This document shows, in pieces, positions 1-11,559 of a stretch of 64,000 nucleotides of DNA. The position numbers and the translations under genes are program-made. Source of the DNA: Synaphobranchus kaupii. Its lineage: Eukaryota; Chordata; Actinopteri; Anguilliformes; Synaphobranchidae. The notes under the pieces were generated by a model, which saw only the letters and a program-made list of their open reading frames with translations, was not told the DNA's origin and ran no database searches. Location: positions 14,718,452 to 14,782,451 of the forward strand of contig CM056389.1 in NCBI GenBank assembly GCA_029718625.1, given 5' to 3'. The stretch's first letter is position 1. Each line of letters opens with the position of its first letter.

Positions 1-1728
1 AAAGGCTACAGTACATGCATACAGGCACAAGAGCTGCTGTTCATATCACGGAATGTTAAACCTGCATACACACTGGCCGACGAGGCCTGGAGTTAAACCT
101 GCAAACACACCGGCCCATGAGGCCTGGAGTTAAACCTGCATACACACCGGCCCGCGAGGCCTGGAGTTAAACCTGCATACACACCGGCCCGCGAGGCCTG
201 GAGTTAAACCTGCATACAAACCGGCCGGCAAGGCCTGGAGTTAAACCTGCATACACACCGGCCGGCGAGGCCTGGAGTTAAACCTGCATACACACCGGCC
301 GGCGAGGCCTGGAGTTAAACCTGCATACACACCGGCCCGCGAGGCCTGGATTTAAACCTGCATACACACCGGCCCGCGAGGCCTGGAGTTAAACCTGCAT
401 ACAAACCGGCCGGCAAGGCCTGGAGTTAAACCTGCATACACACCGGCCCGCGAGGCCTGGAGTTAAACCTGCATACACACCGGCCCGCAAGGCCTGGAGT
501 TAAACCTGCATATCCACCGGCCCGCGAGGCCTGGAGTTAAACCTGCATACACACCGGCCCGCGAGGCCTGGTTAAACCTGCATACACACCGGCCCGCGAG
601 GCCTGGAGTTAAACCTGCATACAAACCGGCCCGCGAGGCCTGGAGTTAAACCTGCATACACACCGGCCCGCGAGGCCTGGAGTTAAACCTGCATACACAC
701 CGGCCCGCAAGGCCTGGAGTTAAACCTGCATATCCACCGGCCCGCGAGGCCTGGAGTTAAACCTGCATACACACCGGCCCGCGAGGCCTGGTTAAACCTG
801 CATACACACCGGCCCGCGAGGCCTGGAGTTAAACCTGCATACACACCGGCCCGCGAGGCCTGGAGTTAAACCTGCATATCCACCGGCCCGCGAGGCCTGG
901 AGTTAAACCTGCATACACACCGGCCGGCAAGGCCTGGAGTTAAACCTGCATATCCACCGGCCCGCGGGGCCTGGAGTTAAACCTGCATACACACCGGCCG
1001 GCGAGGCCTGGAGTTAAACCTGCATACAAACCGGCCCGCGAGGCCTGGAGTTAAACCTGCATATCCACCGGCCCGCGAGGCCTGGAGTTAAACCTGCATA
1101 CACACCGGCCCGCGAGGCCTGTAGTTAAACCTGCATACACACCGGCCCGTGAGGCCTGGAGTTAAACCTGCATATCCACCGGCCCGCAAGGCCTGGAGTT
1201 AAACCTGCATACAAACCGGCCGGCGAGGCCTGGAGTTAAACCTGCATACAAACCGGCCGGCGAGGCCTGGAGTTAAACCTGCATACACACCGGCCCGCGA
1301 GGCCTGGAGTTAAACCTGCATACACACCGGCCCGCGAGGCCTGGAGTTGCCCATCACTGCCATTGAGTACACGCAGTATCTGAACCCCACCTGCCAAGCC
1401 CTCATTTGGTTATGCACGCGATACTCATGTTATGCAGATAAGAGCAGAGGCTACCGAATTAAGCTATGCTATATCACGGTTCACGGGTAGATTAAAGCTG
1501 TTGGAAGTGATTTAACAGTGCATGACTAATTTGACTGTACATTTGAAAGCGCACTTCATTTTTTGACAAGATTTATAGTTGCGGTGCACACAAATTATAG
1601 CCAATGGCAAAACAAACAGAGTTTTGAGATCCAACGTGATTGGCTGAAATAGGTGTGGAACCCTAACTGGGTGTGGGAAGGTTGAGAATGAGATGGCCGG
1701 GGCGGGAGGGGCGGGGAACAGGTCTCAC
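1..1728 (-). other. gramd1b: Intron following the shared gramd1b exon (partial)
   Basis: In the minus-strand gene this is the first part of the intron after the shared exon. It begins at the GT donor at 1728-1727. It is dominated by the minisatellite at 55-1348. I see no exon or recognisable element in 1349-1728. The next coding exon, which should start the region just before the GRAM domain, is outside the window. Confidence 0.75.
55..1348. repeat. 37-bp minisatellite, about 35 copies
   Basis: The unit is 37 bp, with a core of GTTAAACCTGCATACACACC followed by GGCCCGCGAGGCCTGGA. Copies differ at a few phased sites: TATCC versus TACAC, CGGCCGGC versus CGGCCCGC, CAAGG versus CGAGG, plus a 35-bp unit lacking AG. 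The block from 441 is repeated at 661, an exact 220-bp shift, so a six-unit block was duplicated. The array is CpG-rich and intronic. Confidence 0.97.
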
Positions 1729-1946
1729 TTTGGAGTTCTTGCCGCCGCTGCGCGTGGAGTGCACCGATTGGCTGTAGGTGCGCTGGACGGCCTGCTCCGG
1801 GGTCGAGGGGGGACTTGTCAGAGGAGTGGTCCGAGCCCTTCTCCACCATGGTCTCGCCCTCCAGGTTCTGGGGCGTCGGCGAGCGCGACCGTTTGCGAAG
1901 GACGGGCGAGCAAGCGGGCGTGCTCCGGTTCGAGTTACTGGCAGTG
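1729..1946 (-). CDS. gramd1b: gramd1b shared N-terminal exon, with a 1-bp frameshift
   Basis: This is an internal exon of GRAMD1B (Aster-B), an ER protein that moves accessible cholesterol from the plasma membrane to the ER. The exon encodes part of the disordered region before the GRAM domain. Read on minus from 1946 it gives TASNSNRSTPACSPVLRKRS, then RSPTPQNLEGETMVEKG and SDHSSDKSP. In another frame it gives STPEQAVQRTYSQS and ending RSGGKNSK. Both parts closely match my memory of vertebrate GRAMD1B. The acceptor follows a long pyrimidine tract ending CCCCAG, and the donor is AAA/GTGAGA. The exon is 218 nt. The frame needs 217 nt (one base plus 72 codons), and the extra base lies in the G run at 1807-1812. 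The ATG at 1849 has a strong ACCATGG context and could start a short isoform. Confidence 0.9.
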
Positions 1947-2119
1947 CTGGGGAGAGAGAGGGGGAGAGAGGGACAAAATCTACTAAATTTACATCATCAC
2001 CTTTTCCAATTGAGACCCCCAAAACAGCCGCTTATCACTCATAGTATGATAAATGCCTGTAGGAAGAGTCTGCAGTGGATGTAAGTTAAGTCATAGCACA
2101 GTGTTTCTTAAACTAATGA

Positions 2120-2285
2120 GTCATGGGAGTGTATGAGGTAGGCCCCAGAATGAGTCTGTAGACCACTAGGCTATGCTAGTATGTGTATTTGACGGGTCCC
2201 TGAAAGGTACATTTCCAATTTGGGTCCAGATATTAAAAAGTATTTTTAATTCGGGGGGTCTCGATATTAAAAAGTATTACTTGTT
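2120..2285. mobile_element. Possible hAT-like relic
   Basis: The segment has the words GACGGGTCCCTGAAAGGTAC and TTTGGGTCCAGATATTAAAAA. These resemble the element at 59646-59905, which has GGGGGTCCTTGAAGGTAC and TTTGGGTAAATATTAAAAA. No terminal repeats remain, so the assignment is tentative. Confidence 0.35.
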
Positions 2286-2360
2286 TAAGAGCAAGTATTA
2301 CAGCATATAATATACTGTATAACATATAGCAGTGTAGCATAATTGAGAGGGAACTGGGAA

Positions 2361-2535
2361 CTGTATCTCAAAGGTTGTGGGCGTGATTCTCAGCTTGGGC
2401 ACTGCCGTTTTACTCTTGAGCAAGTTACTTAACTTGCATAGTTTCAGTAAAATGGATTTTAATTGTATATATTTTTAACAAACTTTTTTAATGTCGTCTG
2501 TCTAAGTCGCTCTGAAGAAGACTTCCTTTTAAATG
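2361..2535 (+). mobile_element. Degenerate tRNA-derived SINE
   Basis: It matches the better copy at 34115-34330 in order: a decayed box B region, GGGCACTGCCGTTTTACTCTTGAGCAAG, TTACTTAAC, then AAGTCGCTCTGAAGAAG and AAATGCTGGAATGTAA near the tail. The 5' tRNA head is largely lost. Confidence 0.65.
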
Positions 2536-3052
2536 CTGGAATGTAACGTACAGATTAGTGTCTCATTCCAGGCTGCTGTCAATTATGTCCTCAGCCGTTC
2601 CTCCAACAGCCATTTTACAGCACGACAATTTAAAGACATGTGCTTACATTTGAGCGCAACGTGATTCATCACTGTTTTAATGAGTCTCATCCATCACACC
2701 GAACAGTAAAACAATTTGCGTCTGCAGAGACCCGTATAAAATGCTCTGTTTCACGTACTAAGCCTCTCGGGTAACCCAATCATACGCCTTGGCCTCGAAC
2801 GGGGAGGGGGGGAAGTGGTGTGTCTCCTCCCCATTCGTAGTTTAAACCCCTGCAAACGGTTCAACTGCCTGAAATCCAATTCAAACTCTTAAACACGGCT
2901 CCACCCTGGCTTTCCAGCGTGACTATCAAAAAGGGCCTGGATTGTCCTCTGCTTCCATCCATTATAACGGTAGACAGCTGCCACATTAATCAGCGTACAT
3001 TCCCATGATGCATAGCCCACATCAGAGAGCAATAAGGCTGAATTACAGACAA

Positions 3053-3644
3053 ACCCCCCCACCCCCCCCCCCCCCCCCTTCCCCTCCTCCAGTGACCCCA
3101 TGACCACGCTGACAACATCCATGTGACTTTATGTCAACACGAAGCTCAGCTGTATGTTCCAGCGGTGAGGGGAAAAAAAAAAAAGAAAATAAATAAATAA
3201 CGTGTCCCATGTTACTGCCGATGACATGTGCTCGTTGTCAGCTTGAGAGTGAGTAATTAACAATGGGCCGATCGATGCCTGTGAATCACCTCGCGTCGCC
3301 GTTCCATAGAAGCTCATTCTGACATTTTGTGGCTGGCCAAAGAGAGAGCATAATGGAAGAAAGGATGTCATACGGTGGAGCTACAGGGGGAACAGCTGTC
3401 ACGCTGCAGGGAATGGGGCTCTCTCTCTTTTTTCTCTCTCCCTCCATCTCCATCTCCCTCTCTCTACCTCTCTCTCTCTCCATCCACTTTACCTCTCTCT
3501 CCATATCGGCCCCTCCCTCTCTCCCCTCGATCTCTCCCTCTCTCTCCCTCCCCCTCTCTATCTCTCCCTCTCTCTCTCCATCCCCTTTACCTCTCTCCAT
3601 CTCTCTCCCCTAGATCTCTCCCTCTATCTCGCCATCTCTCTCCT

Positions 3645-3680
<36 letters not shown>

Positions 3681-3830
3681 CTCAATCTCATTCCCTCCCG
3701 TCTATCCCTCCCTCTATCTCGCACTCTTTCTCCCTCTCTCTCTCTCTCTCCCTCCCCCCCTCTCTCTCTGCAGGGTGTCCTTCCCTCACCTTCCCCTGGC
3801 CTCACACACACACACACACACACACACACT
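3053..3830. repeat. Poly-C run, (CT)n tract and (CA)n tract
   Basis: A poly-C stretch lies at about 3053-3080. A long CT-rich simple repeat covers about 3416-3772, followed by (CA)n at 3803-3830. The apparent reading frames across it (Ser/Leu/Pro on plus, Arg/Glu on minus) are products of the repeat. Confidence 0.9.
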
Positions 3831-6800
3831 CTCGGGCAGCCCCCTTTCAGCATGCGCCAGTGTGGCGTGTGCTAATCTCTGGCTGTGGCGACCCAGAGAA
3901 AACCTGGCTGGAAAAACAAACAGAGAAACACAAAAGGGAAGAGGGAAGAGGCACTCTCTGGTACTGAAGGCAGATAAACACTCATATCTCCCGTCACACG
4001 GCCCCACGACACAGCTCTTTCACACATGCTTAAGGGTCATTACCCAAGGTCTGCTCAATAGCCTAGCAGCCAAATATTCAGCCGCGTCTGCAGCGTCTAC
4101 AGTCAACGGCCGCACCTGGACTTTATATCAGCCATATCTGAAATTGAGAAAAGCTGTGACATCACACACCACCTCTTTGTCAAAGCAAGCCATCTGTTCA
4201 CATGTACCCTTATTTAACCAAGTCGGTAAACTGAGAAGTAATTTTCTTTTGCAGCGACGACATGGAGAATCAAAGCAGTTCGGGAATACGAGGGCCTACG
4301 CAGCCAATCAGATGCACGGATGCACAGGTGGTCAGACGTAGAGCCCCAGTTTTGTGGGAACTTCAGTGAGGCTCTGTGGTTAACACCCCTTATCTAATCT
4401 GACATTCAAATCACTGTGACTGTGTAGTTACACAAAGTTGCTTGGTAGTCTGCCTGGGCAGAGAGCTCATGCTTATGTGGGGGACTGTGGGGTAAATGGG
4501 GGGGGGGGGGGTTCATATCAACTATAGTTGAATATATCAACAGGTACTAATAGTCTGGTGGAAATATTATTCAACATTGTGACATGTGCACATAATACTG
4601 GCTTTCTTGGCACTGTCACCACACCGGGTCACTTCATAAGTAGGATCAGGAAGGTCCTTTTTGCGAATGACAGACAAGTGCAATTAAGCTTCACAAAAGC
4701 TTGACGTCTTCAACCAGATCAGCCTTGAAGGGCTGGGCTGAGACTGCCATTAATTTTAAGATTTGTTGAGTAAAAATCTCTATTACCTTGACATTAATTT
4801 GGGAAAGGTTGACAGGGAGGTTACGCAACTCAGGTAGGTACTCCCTCTTTTTTTTTTGTTTTTACATTAGAATCCCTAACAATGGTTTTAATTAAATTTC
4901 ATTTTGCATTTATTTCAGACAAGCAACAATAAGATATGCCACATCCAGAACTTTTTCCACACAGGCAAAACAAGCTTGAGATATGAAAGTTCAGTTGAAA
5001 ATTATCCCCATCGGATTCATCCTCAATCCTCTCAAATGAAGCATGTCCATGACTATAGCACCTCTCAAAGTGTGAATGACATCACTCTGAAGGTGTGCAC
5101 AAACAGTAGCTTTGCGTGCCCTGTTCAGGCCTCCATTATTTTCAGCGCAAGTAAAGAAGAGCGAATTTCATTCACAAATTTACCCCCCCTCCATTTCTTC
5201 AGTTCATATTTGTCTTCATTTTGCCGTTCAAAAAAGATGCAACCAGTGTAACTACTGTAGCCTTAACAGAGCAGTCAAATGAGTCTAAATGTTACCCAAT
5301 GGTGCTACCCTCTCAAATTTGAATCCTAGCTCTACCAGTTTATAACGACAACAGTAGCTTCTGTAATAAAGCTTGAAAAGATATTAGCAAATATGTTTTC
5401 ACTGTAGGGAAAGCTTGTGCTTTCCCAGTGTGTTAATTCAGTTGTAACAACAGTAATATAACATTGCTACCAGAGCTATGAGAAAGATGCTCGCCACACC
5501 TACCGATACAATTTTGACCCCAGGCAACCCACTAAACAATCACTAGAGAAAATAACACAACAAACGTTCGTAAGAGAGAGTTTCCAGTTTAAAAGAGTTT
5601 TGCAACGTCTGCCGCACAAACGCAAACCTGAACCAACAGCAGCTGCCTGCTGGCAAGTAGGGGTAATCAGATTAGTGTAAGGTTGCAAAAGCACAGAAAA
5701 CAAGAGCTTAAGGATGGTGAAGCAAGACAAATGTAAAGCAGCACTGCACGGTCATTGTCATATGCACGTGCCGATCCTGCACACGCTTCACTCTTATTTA
5801 TTTGATAGGATATGCGGAGCTATGCAGCTGATTTCACTTTCGAACGTAAAATAGACATTGCGAGGGAAATTATGATCCATGCAGGAATTATATAAAGCAG
5901 GCTAGATGGTCCGACTCCTGTCAGCGAACAGAGAGAGACGATGTCACAGCGCAACGAGCTGATGTCCGCATCCTCAAAGTGCCGTTATGACTGACAGACA
6001 GGAAATATAAACTGTAAGAACGAGGACAAGGATCGGAAATGACAAAGCATCAGAGTTAAGGGACGGGCTGGGTGGGTGTGATTCAGGTACCAATTCATTC
6101 TTATGGTATTTTTTGGTTTTGGGTTATTTTTTGGTTTTGGTCGGTTTTTATTTTTCTCTTCTTAGAGCATGTACCTGTATATGTGTTTTGGTTCTTGGTT
6201 GGCAGAGTTAACTTTTATTAGTGCTGATGTTGCATCTTTACTCTCTAGTCTGGGAATGTTATTAGCCTGGTCTGGCACTAGTGCTCATATTAATCGGGTG
6301 AATATGCTAGTTTCCCTGAGAAATTCTACGCAGGAACATATATTATCTCTGTCCAATGAGTCTTTCCCAACCGCTTCCATGGGAAACTCCTGGCTGAGAA
6401 GAAGATACTCAGCGGTTTGCTGTACCTTTCAGCTAGCATATTCCAGCTAAAGTACAGCGATAACTGAGCGTGCAGTGATGCACCACGTGGTCCAGATAAA
6501 GTGTGCGCAATCCCAGGCCTGGAGGTCCACACAGTACCTGTAGGTTTTTGTGGTTTCCGTTTAGTCAACAACCAATTTAGGACTCGGAAACAAGGTGTTT
6601 AGACAATAAATGACACCCAGCAAACACGGTAAGCCTCCAGGACTGCAGCCTGACACCCCCCGGCCTAGGTCAGACCCTGCAGGCCGTGTCAAGCGGGCAA
6701 GCAGGGTGGAGCGTAGTTAGCCACCTTGTCTATCAGGGCGCTGTCCGTTCTCACGCCCTGCGGTGTTCTTGGCTCGTACACTTTCCTGGAAAACTCCCGC

Positions 6801-7079
6801 TACTCAGCAGGCTGCCGGCCCTCTCGTCACCCCGAACACACCACAGAGCGAGAGCTCTCTGTTTTTACACTGCCATGCAGCTGCTAGCCAGTGTGGGGCC
6901 TTCCGGAAAGGTCCATTCCTGCCGCAGCGCTGAGATTACTCAATTCAAAGCTTGTAAATCAGATCGCCAAGTACCATGAATTTTACAGCCTTCATAGGCA
7001 AAAGTTCAGTTCATCTTCATTGTGTTAACGGTTCATCAAGATGAACTTTGTTTTGTTTTTTTGCTCAATTTTCCTTCTG

Positions 7080-7147
7080 TTTCTCCGTGCAGCGTCTTTG
7101 TGACAGTTCTCTGTAAAAGCGCTATACAAATAAAATTTTATTTAATT
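7080..7147 (+). mobile_element. 3' tail fragment of an L2/SINE-type retroposon
   Basis: The words GTTCTCTGTAAAAGCGCTAT and ACAAATAAAATTTTATTTAA are typical of the 3' ends of fish L2-like LINEs and the SINEs that share their tails. No upstream body can be traced. Confidence 0.5.
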
Positions 7148-7154
7148 GAACTTT

Positions 7155-7307
7155 GACACAGTGCCTCATAGACAGTGCACATTTTTCAGAGGGAATAAAT
7201 AAAACCTTCCCCCATTCCCCAGCTGTTTTCACTTGGGCTCAAATGGGGGAAAACTTTTGCTGTATTCCCTCTAGAAAATGTGCACTGTCTATGAGACACT
7301 GTGTGGA
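7155..7307. repeat. Near-perfect 150-bp foldback (palindromic MITE-like)
   Basis: The left arm starts CACAGTGCCTCATAGACAG and the right arm ends CTGTCTATGAGACACTGTG. The arms pair along about 65 nt, including GTGCACATTTT and GAGGGAATA on both sides. The pairing continues inward to CCCCCATT/AATGGGGG, leaving a short central loop. There is no coding content. It could be a MITE or a source of hairpin RNA. Confidence 0.7.
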
Positions 7308-7353
7308 ATCCTACTGTAAATGCTGCTTACACGTAGATTGAGTGATAGATATA

Positions 7354-7690
7354 CAGTTGCACTCAAAATTATTCAACCCCCTTCACTTTTTGCACATTTT
7401 ATTGTGTTGTAGATTTAATTTTAAATGGATAAAATTGCCATTTTTGCCCATCAATCTACACTCAATGACCCATAATGACAAAGAGAAAACATGTTTTTAG
7501 AAATTTTTGCAAATCTATTAAAAATCAAAAACTGAAATCTCTCATGAGCATAAGTATTCAAACCCTTTGCTTTAATGTTTTTTTAAAGTATCATATTTCA
7601 TATTTGGTCACATATCCTTTGCATGCTGCTACTTTCTGAAGTCTGTGAACCATCAACATCAAAGGGGTTGAATAATTTTGAGTGCAACTG
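7354..7690. mobile_element. Tc1-like MITE (337 bp) with TA target duplication
   Basis: The ends are CAGTTGCACTCAAAATTATT and its complement, closing AATAATTTTGAGTGCAACTG. TA flanks both sides (7352-7353 and 7691-7692), as expected for Tc1/mariner insertion. The interior, including AAGTCTGTGAACCATCAAC, is too short for a transposase. Confidence 0.85.
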
Positions 7691-9106
7691 TATACGGGTA
7701 ATGATTTCAATGGTCCAAAGAAGACAGCTTTAACGTAACACCAAAAATTGATCACGTACATGGCCCACTATCTGCACACCACCACATCCATTTGAGAATG
7801 CAGCGTACAGTATCTCACAGCGACAATGCACAATGAAACCTGAGAAAACAAGATGAAGGACAACTGTCAGACCCACCAGTATGGGCAGACCTATTTCCCT
7901 ACACACCATACCAGGTGTTCGTGTTAATGCGTGCGTAAAATCACATTACATTCATAAAAATGGGCAGTCACCAGACAGAAATGTCTCAGTGACCGCAACC
8001 GTGTTTCCATAGCAACCAAATCCATCCACATATCCGATTTCCGTAGCATTGGAAACCCACGGTATACTAAAAATACCGTATTTCTCAAAGGAGGTTAATG
8101 TAAACGGTTTTTATGACAAGGAACGCTACATTTCAGGCACATTTTGTTCTTTCCATTACTTGTACAATTTAAACGTCTTTAAATAATGAGAAAACAGAGA
8201 CTGAAATGTATAAGATACTGCACTAACAATGGCAGTTTGAAGGCCTTTCCACTTAATGAAACATGTCCGGTATTGCATTTAATTTCTGTACATGTAATGC
8301 TGTACTGACTATGAGGCACTGAAGTGACAGAATATGGCGGACATTGAGTTTATTCGCAGATTAGGATGAACATCTGCTGATGTAGATGTCCAGCTTTGGG
8401 TCAGTCGGGTTACTCACCCCTGCGGATCAGACCAGTAAGATTTGGGGTCTATCAAACCCCAATAACCAGGCTGGAGTCCAGTGTTCCAGGGGTTATTTAA
8501 TATGCACTGCATGGATTTACTTGTCTGTTTATTAATATATCCATTCATACATGTGTGGTGTGGGACTGAGGAGGCTGGTGACTGGCTGGGATAATGTGTT
8601 TATGGGCAGGAGAAAAGGGGCTACGTGGGTACTAGCGGAGACTAATGTCTGCGCGCCCCAGTCACACATCCCATAATGCTCAGCTCTTTCCCAGCCTTGC
8701 ACACAGCAAAAGGCGACAGGCCAGCGTACTCCGCACAGCCACACACTAACACAGCGGCCATTATCTTGTCATTACTTGGCAATCTTTTTTTTTTTTTTTT
8801 CAATCTTATTTAGCAAAAAAGTAACAGAAATAAGATTCTAAAATCTAAATATAAGGTATAAATGCTTGTTAAGAACGCGAGGACTTAGCGTTGAAGTGCA
8901 AGCCACCTGCCACAGCGCTGCAGAGTGTGTCAATACGCTGATACCCTGCATCACATTTTTTAACCTGACAGGGTATGACTTCCCTTGGGGATCTCACATT
9001 CAAGCGCTAACCAAAGCAGCGTGAGTTAGCTTCCTTCACAGGTTAACAGGGAAAGGCTGATAGTTATAATATATTAAACACACATACAAGCACACATGTG
9101 AATGTG

Positions 9107-9124
9107 CACACACACGCAGGCGCA

Positions 9125-9171
<47 letters not shown>

Positions 9172-9192
9172 GCACACGTACACACACACAAG
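9107..9192. repeat. (CA)n microsatellite
   Basis: Alternating CA with CG interruptions at both ends. Confidence 0.97.
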
Positions 9193-9520
9193 CAGTGCTC
9201 ACAGCCCGCAGGCCTGAGGGTAACCTGTGGAACTACCGTTTTACAAAGGAAACCTCACTTATATTCAGATACAGCTCAGATATTATGTGACAGTGACATT
9301 TAGTCATTTTCACCGTTCAGTGTATATTGCAGCTGGGAAGCCATATCTAAAGCAGACTTTTTAATTCCAAATGACATCCTTTGATTGATCCATTTGAGGC
9401 CCCTCATCAAATGTTTAGTTGTTTGGCCCTGTACACAAAAATCCAGAAAAGTAGCAGGTTTAGCATTAGCATGACCCAGGCCCAGTACATGAAAATCCAG
9501 AAAAGTAGCACGTTTAGCAT

Positions 9521-9664
9521 TAGCATGGTCCACACTTTTTTTTTTGTTTCTGATTTTTTCCCATTTTTCTCCCAATTTAGTAGTCAATTTACCCCTATTC
9601 TAATTCAATTCCCCCCGTGTAGCAACCGCTAGAGAATCACCGCTACACTAGCATGGTCCACACT
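9521..9664 (-). mobile_element. Retroposed fragment with an exact 16-bp target duplication
   Basis: TAGCATGGTCCACACT occurs at 9521-9536 and again, identical, at 9649-9664. Between them is a 112-bp insert beginning with a T run on plus, which is a poly-A tail on minus. Its minus sequence starts GTGTAGCGGTGATTCTCTAG. This is the signature of target-primed reverse transcription of a short LINE/SINE-type RNA. The insert landed in the second copy of an imperfect 54-bp duplication (about 9431-9536). Confidence 0.8.
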
Positions 9665-9841
9665 ATCACCGTGATGTGCCACCCTGTGACTAGAGTAAAC
9701 GTCATTGCCACATAAGAGCCTGCCGTGCGAAACGCACAGCACCTGACCGTGCCACTGCAAAGCACAGATTTTTATAACACAGTCCCATCTCTATGCACAC
9801 TGCATGTTTGCATCACCAGTTCTCCTACATTTTAATTACAC

Positions 9842-10021
9842 TAGGGGCCTGCTTTACTAAGACCTGTAGCATGTGCAAAACCTTTTTAGCACACAGAAAA
9901 CCAATAACAAAACCAATGATTGGTGCAAAACAAATACCACGACCAATCATTGGTCTTGTTATGGGTTTTGCATGAGCTAAAAGGTTTTGCACACGTTAAA
10001 GGTCTTAGTAAATCAGGCCCT
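9842..10021. mobile_element. Palindromic CCAAT-containing MITE, copy 1
   Basis: The ends are GGGGCCTGCTTTACTAAGAC and its counterpart GTCTTAGTAAATCAGGCCC. Internal words AGCACAC, AACCAATAAC and ACCAATGATTGGT are mirrored in the other arm. Three relatives occur at 31319-31429, 49738-49905 and 56966-57122. Confidence 0.8.
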
Positions 10022-10424
10022 TAGATGTACAGCCTGTATTTCAACATTAGAGCGGCTATGAGTCCGGTGTACAGGGCCTTGCCAGGGTTAACAGGGTACG
10101 GTGAGACGAGTGGCTTTGACCTTGTGTAAAAACACTCTCTCCCGGGCTGCTGCCGTGCTTATCTCCTCTCGAAACGGCATGCAGGCCCGTTCCCCCCCTC
10201 AGGCCACACTCAGAGGGAACGCTGAGAGACCACGCGACCCTGTGAGAGCCCAAAGTCCTGCAGAGGTGCAGCCAAAGGCCTGTGTGCCATGGTCATTAGC
10301 CCATGTTAGCCCTGCTCTTAACGCCGGTATCAGTCAGATAAACAGGCACACCTTCGACACTATTTCAATCAAAATATGACAGCAATTCCTGTCTTAGCAA
10401 AAAAAAATTTACATACTGTACATA

Positions 10425-10427
<3 letters not shown>

Positions 10428-10472
<45 letters not shown>
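10428..10472. repeat. (AT)n microsatellite
   Basis: About 45 bp of uninterrupted AT. Confidence 0.97.
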
Positions 10473-10474
<2 letters not shown>

Positions 10475-10555
10475 TGCACTTTATTCACTTTTTAATGTAC
10501 ACAGGAAAATAAAGAAAACACAGCCACAATCAAAATGAAGTAGGCACACTTTAGG

Positions 10556-10674
10556 GAACTGTACTTTCAGCTTCAAGGTTGTTGGGTTTATTCCCAGGTA
10601 GGGCACTGCTGTTGTACCCTTGAGCAAGGTCCTCAGTAAATGTGCAGCTGTATAAATGGAATGTGTGTTTAAAC
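10556..10674 (+). mobile_element. Partial tRNA-derived SINE
   Basis: The segment has AGGTTGTTGGGTTTATTCCC (decayed box B), CAGGTAGGGCACTGCTGTTG, TACCCTTGAGCAAGGTCCTC and CAGCTGTATAAATGGA. All are in the same order as in the 34.1-kb SINE. The 5' head and 3' tail are missing. Confidence 0.7.
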
Positions 10675-11250
10675 AAAAAAAAAAAAAAGGAAAAGTAAGC
10701 TGCCTCACGAGTCTTGTGCTTTATAGGAACAGCAGTTGTGCACCTAAGGCCGGCTCTGTGCAGACACTTCCTGTCATCTTCAGCTGTGCTGAATTCACAA
10801 AAAAAAAGCCCTGCTTGTCCCCACACGCCCAGACCACTGACAGTGCTCCAGTCACATCACAAATCAGCGTTCCAGCTTCCGCCCCTCCGGCCCAATCGCA
10901 GAGCCTCCGCGCAGGAGGAGACCGAACGGCGGGCGGGGGGGGGGGGGGGTCCGCGGCGCTCGATGCGACCGGCTGATTTCCAGCCGTCTGGGATGAATTC
11001 ATTGGTATTCCGGACGCATCCACACAAATCGCACATTAAGGCGAGTACCTGGGAGACAGGCAGCGGAGACGGTCTCTCTCACTCCACTCCTCCGTCCACA
11101 CCCGTTCTCCTTCCCTCCATTTCCCTCTCTCCCTCTCTCGTTTTCTCCCTCCCTCTCTCAATGGGAAGCAGCCCTTCTTATCCTGGCTGTAATCGTCGCA
11201 TGTCACAAACAGGGAGCTGGACACCAGCCTTTAGTCAGCTGGTCACATAC

Positions 11251-11373
11251 CCCCCCCCCCCCCCATTACCAAACAGACAGCCCCAGTTACCTGTCTGTGA
11301 CGCACTCCCGAATAATAATAATAACAACAATAATAATAATAGTAATAATAATAATAATACTAATAATAATAAA
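11251..11373. repeat. Poly-C run and (AAT)n array
   Basis: A C run of about 15 lies near 11251-11265. A TAA/TAATAA trinucleotide array lies at about 11311-11373. It yields a poly-Asn stretch in one frame, which I do not regard as coding. Confidence 0.9.
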
Positions 11374-11559
11374 ACATGCAACACACTGTGCAGCTAGTTG
11401 GCAGTAATGCCGATTCCTCCTTGTGTCGATAGAGAAGGAAAGGAGAGACTAATGTAAGGAGGCTCAGGGATTTGTGGATTGCCAGTGTGATCTCTTAATG
11501 GGGATGGGGATTATGTCCTCTTTGCTATACCTGCTGGTGAGAAGACATCATAAGCTGTG

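Noticed and set aside
3329..3875. Ser/Leu/Pro-rich plus frames and Arg/Glu-rich minus frames
   Set aside because: Translation of a CT-rich simple repeat; no homology and no splice context.
10714..11397. 227-codon plus frame with a poly-Asn end
   Set aside because: Ends in an AAT microsatellite, passes through a poly-C run, shows no recognisable domain, and lies antisense in a gramd1b intron.
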